DNA of 64,000 nt from Tetrapyrgos nigripes (Eukaryota; Basidiomycota; Agaricomycetes; Agaricales; Campanellaceae). Shown here one piece after another: positions 22,900-35,041 of the stretch; position 1 is the first letter of the stretch, and each line of letters begins with the position of its first letter. Position numbers and translations under genes: made by a program. Under the pieces are notes generated by a model, which was not told where the DNA came from, did no database searches, and saw nothing but the letters and a program-made list of their open reading frames with translations. The stretch lies in assembly GCA_013368315.1 (NCBI GenBank), contig JAACJM010000076.1:186001-250000 (forward strand), written 5' to 3'.

Positions 22900-24133
22900 A
22901 TGGTCCTCAATCCGCCCCTGGTGATTATACTCTTCCTCCAAGTTTGGCGATTTCAAGTTCTGGCTGCACAAGTCCCTTTGACTGTCTCGAGTAAATCTTT
23001 GGTTGTTAAGTCAGGAGTTATCGACTGACTATGACACCTAGATTTCATGGTCCCCACACGTACGGGTAGAGCACCTTTTACCATTTCCTCAAATGGTGAA
23101 GAGGCAGAGACGTTTTTCATGGTATTTGGTGACCTTCAAAGCTCCGAACGGGTCCCTCTCGTAGTCTCCCATGGAGGTGGAGGAACTCATCACTATCTCA
23201 AGTCTCGTACGTACACTGATTCTCTTCTTTGTTATACTCAAGCTGAAGATATTATTCAACACCAGTCTCCCGTCTTACCGAGGAGAACTCCATTCCTGTT
23301 ATCCTCTATGACCAACTAGGCTTCGGCCTATCAACCCATTTCCCAGATCAAGCAGGAAATACCTCATTCTGGACTGTCGACGTCCTAGTAGAACAATTAA
23401 TCGAACTGATCAAATTTCTCGGAATCGAGGAACGATACGATTTTCTGGGTCATTCTTTCGGGACTGTTTTTGGTATTGAACTTGCCTCTCGGCCTGAGGC
23501 TGAGGCTGGCGCCGCTACTGCCCTTCGTAATCGTCACCGTATTCGTGCGGGATTGCGAAAGCTCGTACTGTGGAGTCCCTGTGGGTCTGTTGAGCTTATG
23601 GATGAGATGCTTAAAAGGAGGAGGACGAAGTTGCCGGAAGACGTCAGGGAAGCGTTAGAGAAGAATGAGGCAAATGGGACGACAGATAGCGAAGAGTACA
23701 AGAATGCAAGAATGGCTCAGATGCACCTCGATTTCTGCAGATTGGAATCCTGGCCAAATGATCTGCTCGAGAGTTTTTCTTATTCGAGTAAAGATGGTGA
23801 TGCGGCGTTGACATTGTAAGTGATAGATTGCCTATGCATGTTGACTTTTTCTCATTCATGACTTTCTGACATCTGGCTAGATTTGGGAACAACCCCCTCG
23901 AGACAACGGGAACCATAAAAGACTGGTCTGCTCGGAAGAGTGCGAAACACATTGCTGTGCCTACGTTGCTACTGAATGGTTATTATGATTGGTCTGATGA
24001 GGCGACAGAGCCACTTTTGTGGGATATCCCCGTCGTCAGATGGGTGACTTTTTCAAACTCGAGTCATCTCTTGCATTTCGAGGAGCCAGAGAGGTTCATG
24101 GATATGGTTTCGAATTGGCTGATCAGGGATTGA
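22900..24133 (+). CDS. Secreted alpha/beta hydrolase, proline iminopeptidase / amino-acid amidase-like
   Basis: Alpha/beta-fold peptidase-like hydrolase (S33 style). The chosen start gives MVLNPPLVIILFLQVWRFQV, a good signal peptide. A 51-nt intron (22991-23041, GTAAAT..CTGAC..CTAG) then joins it in frame to MVPTRTGRAPFTISSNGEEA; without that exon the protein would start at the Met at 23047. The oxyanion motif SHGGGGTHHY is a variant of HGGPG. The nucleophile elbow is GHSFGT, the acid is in LLNGYYDW, and the catalytic His is in NSSHLLHFEEPERF. Exons: 22900-22990, 23042-23206, 23266-23815, 23881-24133. Related basidiomycete proteins are called proline iminopeptidase or L-amino acid amidase; the substrate cannot be fixed here. 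AATAAA-like sequence follows at about 24240. Confidence 0.83.
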
Positions 24134-24874
24134 TGTTTGGACTGTGATATGTAGTGGGCGTTGTAAATCGTCTCGATTGGCACAAAGTGTATGTTTGGGT
24201 TCGGTACAGACTATAGTACGAGTACATATAATGGTACACGAAATAAAAGTGATTGTCAACTCGTGTCACTCTCAGACATTTGATACTGCGAAGATTGCGA
24301 GTAGAGCCAGACATCAACACTGCAACTCCAAAGTCCAGACACAAGTATTACTTACCAAAAATCGAGATACTCCAGACGTTCAAAATCACCTTCCAGATCA
24401 ACAAGCAATGAACGGACCTTAGGGGAAAGGATACGTACCAATTTGTCTGTCTTGGGTTTTGAGGTGGTCACTGTCGTCTCCTCGTCTCAGCGTAAGTCGC
24501 ATATAAGTAGTATGGGACGGTGCAGAGTACGCGTTCAGGTCCGTGACCACATGTCCGAAAGCTGTTATGCCTTGAAGGTCTCCAGGGGGCGTTTTAATGA
24601 TCCAGATAGGTCCAACTTACAAATTGATATCATTCTAACTTCTCTGACATTGAATCTTCTTTCCACGTCCTGTGATGTTATGGGGAATGGGAGGAGGTAT
24701 TACACACTTTACAAGAACTGTGAGTGTTACAGTATGCATATAAACGGTACATGAAGAGTTGTTATACGATTATGACCATGATTCCATGAGTGTATGCAGA
24801 TGTGTGTCCCTGAAGGTAGAAGTCCAATGCAACCTTGGAATCGGACGTGCAAATAAAAAAGAGAGAGACCGATA
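24134..24874. other. Convergent intergenic, nothing recognised
   Basis: About 740 bases between two converging genes. It has an AAATAAAA polyadenylation-like site near 24240 on the plus strand. The short frames here have no recognisable content. Confidence 0.45.
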
Positions 24875-26415
24875 TCACAAATTATTTTCACCAGCGATTT
24901 TTCCCAACACCTTACGAGTCGCAGCCTCCAAGTTCGTCTTCGTCTTCACAGTCCATGATTTGACGGGTTTAACGGAAATTGTATCGCTCTCTCCCTCGTC
25001 AAGATCCTGGTTTAGGCAGTGGCTGGCAGTTGATTCGGGTCCGGGTCCCTCGTCAAGGTCCAGGTTGAGAATGGGTCCGGGCCAGTAGTCAAGAGTCTCG
25101 CTGGCCATGGAGGAAGCTGTTTTTGAGTCACTGAGTCGAGGAGCATCCCATACGTGATCTTTGTGTCCAGCGTTGAGGGTCCAATAGTCCATGTGGTCAA
25201 ATGCTTCGTCGTACCGAAGAGTAGGGCTGACTGCGATCTGATTATCCCAGTCGACCATGTTCTCTTCCTCGTCCGAATCGTTGTCTTCTTCGTCGGAATC
25301 GGAAAAGCGACTGCCCAAAATCAGTGCGAGATGAGAATTATGTAACCGCATATGCTCACCCAGCAACCTCCTCCTCCTCGCAGGAAGAGTAATGACCAGA
25401 TCTAGGAGACACCAAAGACAAGTCAGTATGACGAAGACTAGGGATAAACATACTATGTGGACACTAACCCAGACCTAGGCTCACACGCGATGCGACATTT
25501 CTGTAAGAATGCTCTGGCCAAGGCATCTTCAGCAGACGAAGTAGCGGGACCTTCCACGACATTCAAGAACTCCGCTCGACATTGGTCAGTCATCGATTCT
25601 AGACATGGCTTTTGCATTCTGGAAGGCATCATATCCCATTGCGACTTGAAATCTATCCCATAAAAATTCTCGACTACTTCAAGATCCACATCAGAGTCCC
25701 AGGTTTGAAGATTGGGGCATGATTGCACCAAGGTGTGCACGCAGGATGCAGCAAGACCATTTACGTGAAGGTTGACAACGTAGGAAAAGAGTGGAAGGAT
25801 GATTATATTGCGCATACGTTCTTCATGCTGGAGAAAGGGAGAGGTCTCATACGAGAAGGAAAAGTCCAAAGTCGTGATTGAGGGAGGAAAGGCGATAGTA
25901 GCAGACCAGACTGGAAAGTATTTATTGCGGTTGAAAGGAAAGATGGCGGAAATATCTGCTTGATCGACGAGTTCGAAGGTGAACCGATGAAGATGCGGTA
26001 AACGGCGGTCTTCGTCTTGAGGATTTCCGTAACGGCGTAAGAACACTATCATATCATACACCACCCTGTCCATTTGTCCGCTATCGAGTTCTTTTCTGAA
26101 CGTGATGGAATGACAGAGACGGTCGTGTAGTCCATTGGCATATTTGTTGTACAGAGGCGATTGTCCACTAAGGATCCGGAAGAGGTAATAGGCGGAGCGA
26201 GTCTGCGGAACGTGTACATCTTGAGCGGCTACGCGCATGTAAAGTGACATCCATGTTTTGTTGACGAGCAAGGAGTTGCACATGAAGGAGAGGCGGTCGT
26301 GAGCGCAGAGGTTGAGTGACCAAAAGTCTTTGATGATTTTCTCTAGAATTTCAGTAGGAAATATCGGGTCGCCTTTGACAGTGGTTTTAGGAGGTGACAG
26401 ATCTAGAGTGGACAT
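24875..26415 (-). CDS. F-box-like protein with acidic C-terminus
   Basis: The N-terminus (GDPIFPTEILEKIIKDFWSL, then LSFMCNSLLVNKTWMSLYMR) has the Pro-x-E-ILE..I pattern of F-box-like domains seen in large mushroom families. F-box proteins usually present substrates to an SCF ubiquitin ligase. The middle (residues 60-320) is leucine-rich and hydrophobic (ITTLDFSFSYETSPFLQHEE, LVQSCPNLQTWDSDVDLEVV), as in this family, but without clear LRR repeats. Two introns fit: one after PRSG (donor GTTAGT) and one after EEEEVAG (donor GTGAGC). They add an acidic segment FSDSDEEDNDSDEEENMVDW and a C-terminus ending KVLGKIAGENNL. The substrate is unknown. It lies back to back with the COQ3 terminator. Confidence 0.72.
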
Positions 26416-26713
26416 TTCGGGATGCTTTTATGAATTTTGCTGCAGGCTAAAAGTATTGGGGTGTTGTGAGTATCTTCGCAACGGTTAGCATATGCATTAA
26501 TATTACTCACCAAGAGACAAATAAGACGACAATAGAGCTTCGTACGGTTGAAAGGCGAGGTCAAGCGCTCAAGCACTCGCGAGGAAGGACAACACGGAAA
26601 ATCCAGATTACATCATTTGTCGCCCCTAAGTGTCATTCGTACCTCTCTGGTTAAGCATTGATATGCCTTGTTATGGTAATTAGAGGGAAGAGATTAAGAT
26701 TTCTCTAATTGTA

Positions 26714-27700
26714 CTACGACTTTATACTATCCAGAGCAGATTCCAAAGCAGGTTTACGAGCCCAAAAAATGTAATTACACTCCGTAGCACCCCATGCACC
26801 GCGAGGTGCAAGCATCCATCCTGCCTGCAAAGGGTTAAAGACAAGACCACGAACTTCCGCTTCAGTTCGTGTCGGCACACCGTCACCATAGAGTCGTGTT
26901 ATCCACGGTCGTGATGCTTCTGGATGTTGAGATGGAGACCGATATTTATGGAAAAATTCGATGAGTTCTGAGGGCTTGATATATTTCGACCAAGTATGGG
27001 TCCCATCTGCTACTTTGCCAAGGACTTTTTCGGCAAGAAAGATAGTAAGAAGGTACGCCAGAGGTGTGCGTGAAATCGTGGAAAGGAAGAGGTGTCCGGA
27101 TGGCTATAATAAAGATGAGTACCAAATGACTATTAATAGGCACGTTAGTTACCTTGAGTAGTTCAGCACAGGTTGAGAGGAACAAAGCCGGGTTGTCTAC
27201 ATGTTCTAGAACCTCCATTGAACAGACCACGTCAAACTGCTTATGTTCGGAAAGCAAAGACTCAGCCGGCGTGTGTCGATAGGAGAGATTTTGCGACAAC
27301 CGTGGATCCAGAGTTGAGTGATGTCTTGCAATTGCCACGTTGGATTCAGACGCGTCGATTCCTAGAGTACGTGCACCAAGGCGAGCTAGACTCTGAGCAT
27401 GTAAGTTGGGATTCGGATCGGGGGTTTAATGATACCTACCTCGGACAACAAGCCGCCACCACAGCCAACGTCCAATACATCTAACCCGTTGAGAATGTCG
27501 GGATTATTGCCTGAGAGATCGGGTTGTTCATCCCGAGCAATTTCGAGGATTTTTTCACGAATGAACTGCATTCGCACAGGGTTCATTTTATGAAGAAAGG
27601 AAAATTCGCCATGTTCGTCCCACCAGAGAGCGGACAGTCTTGAGAAATGGGCAATCTCCGCTGGGTTGACCGTGGAACGAATGAGAGAAGTGGGAAACAT
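26714..27700 (-). CDS. COQ3: Coq3, ubiquinone-biosynthesis O-methyltransferase
   Basis: Mitochondrial SAM-dependent methyltransferase that performs both O-methylations of the coenzyme Q ring. The first exon starts MFPTSLIRSTVNPAEIAHFS and has the family block LSALWWDEHGEFSFLHKMNP VRM. SAM motif I is VLDVGCGGGLLSE; after an intron, SLARLGARTLGIDASE gives motif post-I. FDVVCSMEVLEHVDNPALFL is motif II, and PGGHLFLSTISRTPLAYLL follows after the next intron. The end reads CNYIFWARKP..LDSIKS, stop at 26714-26716. There are two clear introns (near 27370-27430 and 27060-27160). No long targeting peptide precedes the conserved start, so the first Met may be incomplete or the presequence very short. 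It shares a 207-base divergent upstream region with the Cu-ATPase gene. Confidence 0.9.
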
Positions 27701-27907
27701 AAATGGGGGTATCTAAAACGGGAGTATAGACGCTTTCACACGATTACTTGTTCCTTACTAACAGGCCGCACTCTGTTCCTCTCTGTTCTTGGCAATATTG
27801 GCGCAGGACGCTTCTTTCTCAGCTTCTTCTCCCCATCTGCCTCTAGTTTCTCCTCGTTTTGACATCCCTCCCACACTCTATACTGCCCCTTGCTTAAGCT
27901 GGGAACA
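27701..27907. promoter_or_regulatory. Divergent promoter COQ3 / CCC2
   Basis: Only 207 bases lie between the two start codons. The stretch is CT-rich toward CCC2, as in many fungal promoters; no specific site stands out. Confidence 0.45.
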
Positions 27908-30900
27908 ATGTCTGGCTTTTTCAAAGAGTTCCTGGCCAAGACCCCCATCAGCGCCTCCTTCTCTGCACCAGCCGTCGAACTCCCCATGGGCTCCAACGAA
28001 CCTCTAATGAGCTCTGCCGGTCAGGAGCTTGCTCTCGATGAACGTCCCGTCCACAAATGTGAGCTCAGGATAGAGGGCATGACCTGCAGCTCCTGTGTCA
28101 AAGTACGTATCCTACACGTCAGTCTCTGCGTGATTTTCTCAATATTTCTCTCCAGTCTATAGAGGACATGCTTCGGTCACAAGAGGGTATTTATTCAATC
28201 AAAGTCGCGCTCCTTGCAGAACGAGGTGTGGTGGAATATGATGCCGAAAAGTGGGATACCGACAAGATTATTTCTGTGCGTCCTATACCCCTCAATCACT
28301 CAATAGACGACTGATTTGTTCTGTAGGAAATTTGTGATATTGGTTTCGATGCCACTTTGATCCCTCCCTCGCGGGAAGACTCGGTCACCCTCCGTATCTA
28401 TGGAATGACCTGCTCATCTTGCACACAAACAGTCGAATCTCAACTTGGTTCAGTACCCGGTGTCATCAGTGTTTCCGTATCCCTCGCCACCGAAACATGT
28501 CAGGTCAGATTCGACAGAGCTCTCATTGGTCCTCGGGAGATGATCTCGCACATAGAAGATATGGGTTTTGATGCTCTACTATCTGACGAAAAAGATTCCA
28601 CTCAGCTCCAGTCATTAACTCGCACAAAGGAGGTCATGGAATGGCGATCGCGATTCTATTGGAGTTTAGCCTTCGCGGCGCCGGTCTTTTTCATGTCTAT
28701 GATAGGACCCCACATTCCGCTCATACGTGATGTCTTAGGCTTTCAGTTGTGCAACGGCATCTATCTAGGTGACCTACTGGTCTTGGCCTGCACTGTGCCA
28801 GCACAGTTTTGGGTGGGCGCGAGGTTCTACCGTAACGCATACAAATCTCTAAAGCACGGGACGGCCACCATGGACGTCCTCATCATGCTCGGAACATCTG
28901 CGGCATTTTTCTACTCCACCGGTACCATGCTCTTTGCCCTGTTCAACTCTACACCCGACTTCCGACCGATGCTGTTCTTCGACACGAGTACGATGTTGAT
29001 CATGTTCGTGTCTCTCGGACGGTTCCTCGAAAACAAGGCGAAGGGACGCACTAGTGCTGCCCTTACTGACCTGATGGCGTTGACGCCTTCTATGGCGATC
29101 ATTTATACCGATGCTCCGGCCTGTACGCAGGAGAAGAAGATTGCCACGGAGCTGGTGGAAGTTGGTGACACCTGCAAAGTTGTACCGGGTGACAAGATTC
29201 CCGCTGACGGTACCGTCATCCGTGGTTCATCCAGCATAGATGAATCCGCCATCACCGGTGAAGCCATTCCAGTCAGCAAACAAACTGGTGACCACGTTAT
29301 TGGAGGTACCGTCAACGCTCTGGGGACTTTTGATATGGTCGTTACAAGAGCAGGCAAAGATACTGCTCTTGCTCAGATTGTCCGACTTGTCGAAGAAGCC
29401 CAGACTTCCAAAGCACCAATCCAGGCCTTTGCAGACCGGGTCGCAGGCTATTTCGTGCCCACAGTCATTTCCCTCGCTGCACTCACCTTCATTACGTGGA
29501 TTGTTCTCTCAAGCATCATCAGCGATGAGAGTCTTCCAGTGATGTTCCACAGACATGGGGCTAGCAAATTCGCTATATGTCTCCAGATGTGCATCAGTGT
29601 TGTCGTGGTTGCCTGTCCTTGTGCTCTAGGTCTGAGCACGCCAACGGCTATCATGGTTGGCACAGGTATGGGGGCGAAGAACGGCATTCTGATCAAAGGA
29701 GGTCGAGCTCTCGAGGCTAGCAAGAGTATCAAGAGAGTAGTGATGGACAAGACTGGAACCGTTACGCTTGGAAAGTTGACTGTTGTGGGGATGCGTTGGG
29801 TTACTGGGTCCTCAATCGATTCAGAACCTTATGCCCTTGAAGCTCTTGAAGGTGTTTGCGCAGACGGAGTCACCACACGCAAGGCCATCATCGCCATGGT
29901 CAGTGCAACCGAAGCTCGTTCCGAGCATCCTCTTGCCAAAGCCGTTGCAGTCCACGGCAAAGAACTCCTACAGCAATATAACACCCCGGAAGCCACTGTC
30001 GAGCAATTCGAGAGCATCACCGGTGCTGGTGTCAAGGCACTGGTTTCACATGGAGGGTCGAAAGCTACGCTCTATGTCGGCAATGCTCGGTTCATTACAC
30101 AATCCGATGACGCGTACCTTCCTTCTACGCTGACGGAATTCGAGGACAAGGAGACGAAAATGGGACGTACCATCATCTATGTATCCATGCAGAAATCGTC
30201 AACGGGTCTCCCTCAACCGTTGTTGGCCATCTCCATGGCCGATGCTCCCAAACCTTCAAGTAAACACGCGATTGCAGCTCTCAAGCAGATGGGTATCGAG
30301 GTCAATATGATGACGGGTGATGGCAAGGCTACGGCGTTAGCTATCGCGAAGCAGGTTGGAATTCCAGCTGATGGAGTCTGGGCCAGTATGAGTCCCAAGG
30401 GTAAAGCAGCAGTGGTCACCGAACTAGTGGAGAAATATGGTCAAGGTGTAGCGATGGTAAGCAATTAGATTCGTTTCATCCTTTGTTTTCGTGATCTGAT
30501 TGTCTTTACAGGTTGGAGACGGTATCAATGATTCACCTGCACTTGTCGCCGCAACTGTTGGTATTGCACTGTCCTCAGGGACGTCAGTAGCAATAGAAGC
30601 TGCTGACATCGTCCTCATGCGTTCTGACCTACTTGACGTCGTTGCTGCTCTTCACCTCTCCCGAAAGATCTTCTCCGTTATCAGGAGGAATCTAGTGTGG
30701 GCTTGCATATACAACGTGCTCGGGATTCCACTCGCAATGGGTGTCTTCTTACCTGTGGGTTTATACATGCACCCCATGTTGGCAGGAGCAGCTATGGCTT
30801 TCTCTAGTGTCAGTGTCGTGACGAGCTCTCTGACTTTGAGATGGTGGAAGCGACCTGCTGATAGTGTTATGCCTGGCGAGACTGTCGATGATCCTGAATG

Positions 30901-31036
30901 GTACCAGATTGTATGGAACGGTGTTCGGGACGCAGTGGATGATGTCTGGGGAAGCATTAGACAAACTGTGACCGGAAGAGGAAGGAGTAACGAAGGATAC
31001 AGCCAGTTACCGGTGGAAATGAATTCTGCAGTTTGA
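27908..31036 (+). CDS. CCC2: Ccc2-type P1B copper-transporting ATPase
   Basis: Pumps Cu(I) into the late Golgi to load multicopper oxidases such as Fet3 and laccases. About 989 residues, four exons: 27908-28102, 28156-28275, 28327-30456, 30512-31036. Two N-terminal metal-binding domains carry GMTCSSC (residues 57-63 and 131-137). Then come membrane helices, the actuator motif [10 protein letters not shown], and the metal-site helix VVACPCALG (C535-P-C537). Phosphorylation is at DKTGT (D579), followed by SEHPLAKAV (P1B HP motif), MTGDGKATA and [14 protein letters not shown]. The last helix [12 protein letters not shown] has the usual MxxxSS. A start at a non-ATG codon just upstream is unnecessary. 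Two rather than one HMA domains distinguish it from bacterial CopA. The family call is firm. Confidence 0.95.
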
Positions 31037-31322
31037 AATTGGTGCTCTACTATCTATCTAAGTTTTTATCAATTTTTTTGTGCTATCTCGCTCTCTTTTG
31101 CATTCTATGAATTCGGATATTTTCTTGCTGGTATTTTTATCTACTCAAGTAATATTTGCTACTCTTGTAACATACAACTAGCTGATCATGACTATGGAGG
31201 AATTAGATTTCGGGGTGTGTAAAATTGATGTGTATCAACCACGGGTATTGAATTACAATCCTCTTTGAAGTCGTCACGACGTCGGGTGCTATATCTATAA
31301 TTCGCGACCCTACCGTTACTAG

Positions 31323-32420
31323 ATGTCGGTGAACATTGGCAGCGTATTCCTAGGAGACTCTAAGCGTACACGGCTACTCTCATCCACTTCAAATTCGACC
31401 CCGCCATCATCACCACCTGCCTCAGCCTCTGTCTCGATGGCAGAGGTTCTTTCTGCTCTACCGTCTCCTACCTCACCACGACCACCAGAAAATGCCGAAT
31501 CCATATCACATTCATTTCCAATAGAAGGAAGCAAAGCGCAGACACAAACACACGAACCTCCACCGGTCATTGATCCAGAAGTATCTCTAGAACTACGACT
31601 ACGCTGGCTCGAAGCTATTGTTTGGGGCGTCAAAGGGAAGAATACTGCTGGGGAGAAACAACTTGCAAAGGCAAAACTACTAGAACTAGGACAGGGGGAT
31701 ACAGTAGCCCGTGCAGCTTCGAACCTTCAGAGAAGACTGGACGCAATTGTGGAGAGAAATGATAGTTTGAAGAGGTTTATGAATGATTGTGCGTTTGTCT
31801 TCTATGGACATTCTAATCTTTGATGCACTAACTGATTTTCATTCCTTCGTTATGTACAGACGACCAACATGCACAGTTCCTTTCACCCGCTTTTGCATTG
31901 GGACTCGTCTCGGACGCGCCGTCGTATGAGAATATGTCTCCTTCCGAATTCGACACATATTTGCAGGAGATGTCAGAAGAAATACGCTCTGCGGATAGAG
32001 ATATGCAAGAAATCGAAGCTCTGGATAAGAAAGGGGTGACTGGTGCAGGAAAGCTAGCAGGTTGATTCTCTCCTGCTTTGGCTCTTGTCCAGGACTCATC
32101 AAATGCTGCAGATCATATCGAACTTGAACCACGTCTTGCTAAAGTAATAGAACTACATCAAGAGAATGATGAGCGGACTGCTGCGTTACAAAAACGCATT
32201 GCGATGATTATAGAAGACCATGCGACTTATGTGAGTAGTGTTATGAAAGTCAAGTGCGAGATTGTCCTTTCTGACTTTGTGTTTGCCTGTCTATCCTGCC
32301 TAGATTGATATTCTTTCTGAACTCTTTGTTGCTTGGGACGATACGATTACTGATACGGAGCATAAGATTATGAGACTGGAACGGGACCGAGAAGAGCGCA
32401 GGCGGCTGGGATTGGAGTGA
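31323..32420 (+). CDS. Dynactin p24 (DCTN3/Ldb18)-like subunit
   Basis: Part of the dynactin shoulder that joins cargo and dynein. The N-terminus is Ser/Pro-rich. A coiled-coil-like region then begins LELRLRWLEAIVWGVKG, which matches the opening of p24 (LEERV..WVYG). It continues NLQRRLDAIVERNDSLKRFM, then LEPRLAKVIELHQENDERTA and ALQKRIAMIIEDHATYIDIL, ending in LFVAWDDTITDTEHKIMRLE. The order resembles animal p24. Introns fit near 31790-31860, at 32035-32091 and near 32231-32303, joining NDYDQHAQ, LDKKGDSSNAA and HATYIDIL. The stop is at 32418-32420. It is a divergent family, so the call rests on pattern similarity and heptad structure and is less certain than its neighbours. Confidence 0.62.
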
Positions 32421-32757
32421 GCCTTTCAGAAGAGCGTCTTCATCCTTCAGTACTCAGTCTTGACCGGGATTTATGGATTCCGCACAATTTGCCCTCCACC
32501 TATTCCTTCTATTGTGGCAGCCGGGACGCGACACGACATGACAGGAAAATGTAGCAGAATCCAAAAGCGCTATTATTCATTATGGAATGCTCTCAGCAGC
32601 ACTGTATGGACCTTCACTGTAAATAGGCCTTGATGAGGCTGCAAGTAGCTCTTCGTGTTGCCGTCGCGTTGAACAGCCCCTATGTCATGATTACCAATAT
32701 TTCCAAAATTTAAATCCAGTCAAATCTTTTCAAATTTCACATTTGCAAACGCTACCA
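32421..32757. other. Intergenic
   Basis: About 340 bases between two plus-strand genes. A small direct repeat-like AAATTTCACATTTGC and AT-rich sequence before 32758 fit a promoter. Nothing else seen. Confidence 0.4.
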
Positions 32758-34925
32758 TGACTAGCCGTCTCAGCACCGACCGTATAAAGGTTCTACGCTT
32801 CCAGTTCCTAATGCTGACGCGTCAGTAACTCTCAATTTACAGTTTGCCGAGCAAATTGGCGAAAAAAGTACATGTCAAGAACTGCAAAACTTCATAGATG
32901 CAACGAAAGTCGGAGAACGGACTCTACCTCTCCTTGTGCCTCCAACGACCCTTCTTCTCGTCTTTCTCTATCAACTCAAAAAACCTTCCAAAGTTCCACG
33001 TTCTGTCGTTCCGCCGACGTCGTCGCAACAAGATCTCTCTGAAAAAGCCTTGAAAGGTTTCACTGGTTTTGCGCTCATAACTTCGACTGTCGTCGACCTG
33101 AAGCAGAGTAAAGAGCTGTATAGTCCTATCATTGACGCCATACCTGGTATGCTCAAATGGGCCAATTACTTACGGGAACAGCGAATGCAATCGGAAGGAG
33201 CTCAACAAATCTGCAAATCCTTCAGCGTAACCTTTCTCAGCCTCTGCCACGTCCCGGAACTATCCAAACCTCTTCGATCTACAAAGGGGATCTACAAATG
33301 CGCGATCTAATACTGGTTACAATGCCCCCCAACTGCCGTAGACCATTGTGCAAACACCTTGCAAATGATTGGTACAGAATGCGATTGGGATCAACTGGAA
33401 GAGATGAGGACGGCAGGGAAAAACTGGGATCGGCCTGTAGAGATTCCGGATTTGGCTATGAAGAGAATGCGTCAATCTTTGAATCGAGAAGCTCTTGATA
33501 CAGATGTAAAGGCGCTTGCGTCACTTGCGTTTGCGAGTAACGTCGTCTGTGCATTGATGCGGCTTCCTGGGCATTGGTTTACGACGAGTTTGTTGGAACG
33601 AAGGGCAATCACGACGAATACGGTGATGTTCATGAAGATGGCAAAGTTGCTGGATATTCCGGGTACGAACGAGTGGACGGAGGAAGTTATCAATTGTACG
33701 AGTATTTCCATCGTCACCGTACGACATGCTATCGTGCGTCAGCTCGGATTTCCTTATATTCGGGAGGCGCTCAAGGCGAGACTTTTACAAACTCTATGCC
33801 AATTGGCAAAACATTTCGGGAAGCTCGCTCCGATGGTGAAGGAATGTATAAAAACATATGGTCAGGGATACTCTCACTCGTGGATTGGTTATCGGGTCTG
33901 TGGTGAGGATAGCAAACGAAAACCTCAAGATATGCGATGGTATTTTAGACGTGGATCAAGAACAGTTTTGTAGCTCCAAGTTGGGGGATGTTTGTGATGG
34001 CAGCTATAATGCGTACGGTGCTACTAGAGACATCTCCAAGGGAGAAAGAGGCGGTCAAGTTGTGCGCCTGGGAGCGGGTAAGTCGTATCATACTTCATAC
34101 ATTACTTTTTCTTTGCTCAAAAGTCGTTCTAGTGCGACACGATTAAACGCATGAAAGAACTGAAGCGTTGCACTGGTTGCCTTGTTGCAACTTACTGCTC
34201 AGTGGAATGCCAGCGCAATCACTGGAAAAATGGCCATAAAACCTATTGCAAACTAAAGCAAAAGGAACGTGAAGGTGAGCGGTCTGTATCTTAGATTATA
34301 GGCAGCTAATGTCTTTTGCCTTTCAGAGAACGAAGGTCACTCGATGATGTTTTCTCAGGGTGATGTTGGTTATATACGATTACTGACACAGAATGACGCT
34401 GAGGCTCATCTTCCTCATCTTGAGGCAGTGGCTCGCCGAGAGTGTCCCAATGTCCCATTGCATGACCACGTCCTCGTCATTGATTACACGGATCCAGAGC
34501 GTCCTTTAGGTATCTGTAGGCTGAAAAATATTCGCACATACAAGTTTGAAGACCCGGATGACGAAGAGCCCACACGAGCTGCACAGAATGCAGAGCTGCT
34601 CAACGCAGTGCGCAGAAATCCGACAAACTACACATTTATCAAGGCTGTCTTTATGCTGGGAGAACAGGTAATTTTCATTCCCCTAGAGCAGGATCATGAT
34701 ACTGAGTGAATCTAGGTCACAAGAAGGAACATTATCACCAGTCCAAACATCTTTGGCAAGGGCAGCTTGTTGGCGGATAAACCAGACTCGCTGAGGGCAA
34801 GAACGTGTCCCAACAACACTGAAGCTACTCTGAATACCTTTGCTGACACTATGGGTGAATTAACGGGGCTTATGATGAAACATAGCCTTGAGGAGGAGTA
34901 TGATTTGAACCAGGATTTAGATTAG
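32758..34925 (+). CDS. MYND-type zinc finger protein
   Basis: Start MTSRLSTDRIK followed by a short intron, then FAEQIGEKSTCQELQNFIDA. A long helical region is seen in fragments, including MIGTECDWDQLEEMRTAGKN and TDVKALASLAFASNVVCALM. The MYND finger spans the junction near 34135: KLCAWER joined to CDTIKRMKELKRCTGC, then YCSVECQRNHWKNGHKTYC. After the finger come the C-terminal segments HSMMFSQGDVGYIRLLTQND and LGICRLKNIRTYKFEDPDDE, ending EEEYDLNQDLD at 34925. MYND fingers bind proline-rich peptides; this arrangement is common in mushroom proteins of unknown role. Exon borders between 33220 and 34010 are not resolved, with at least three frame changes needing short introns. The gene ends 116 bases before HSP78. 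Confidence 0.68.
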
Positions 34926-34951
34926 CGCTCGATGCAGTTTCGGAAGCGAGT

Positions 34952-34986
34952 TGACGTCATAACGCTCGAAATTTCTCGTCTGTTCT
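34952..34986 (+). promoter_or_regulatory. Candidate CRE-like and heat-shock elements before HSP78
   Basis: The 116-base gap before HSP78 has the palindrome TGACGTCA (34952-34959), an ATF/CREB-type site. Just after it, at 34967-34986, CGAAATTTCT then GTTCT form two adjacent GAA/TTC units and a third after a five-base gap, as in a gapped heat-shock element. Short sites occur by chance, so the call is tentative. Confidence 0.4.
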
Positions 34987-35041
34987 TCAGACTTGCTTCA
35001 AATACTTTTCTTCAGCCAATTCATGTCTTCTGTAAACTACT

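Noticed and set aside
22824..22926. Open frame beginning METASGPTSTT
   Set aside because: Short, ends before the hydrolase, and lies in the leader of that gene in a different frame.
32059..32091. A 32-nt intron in the dynactin-like gene
   Set aside because: Too short for this genome; a 57-nt intron from 32035 gives a better frame with a good donor.
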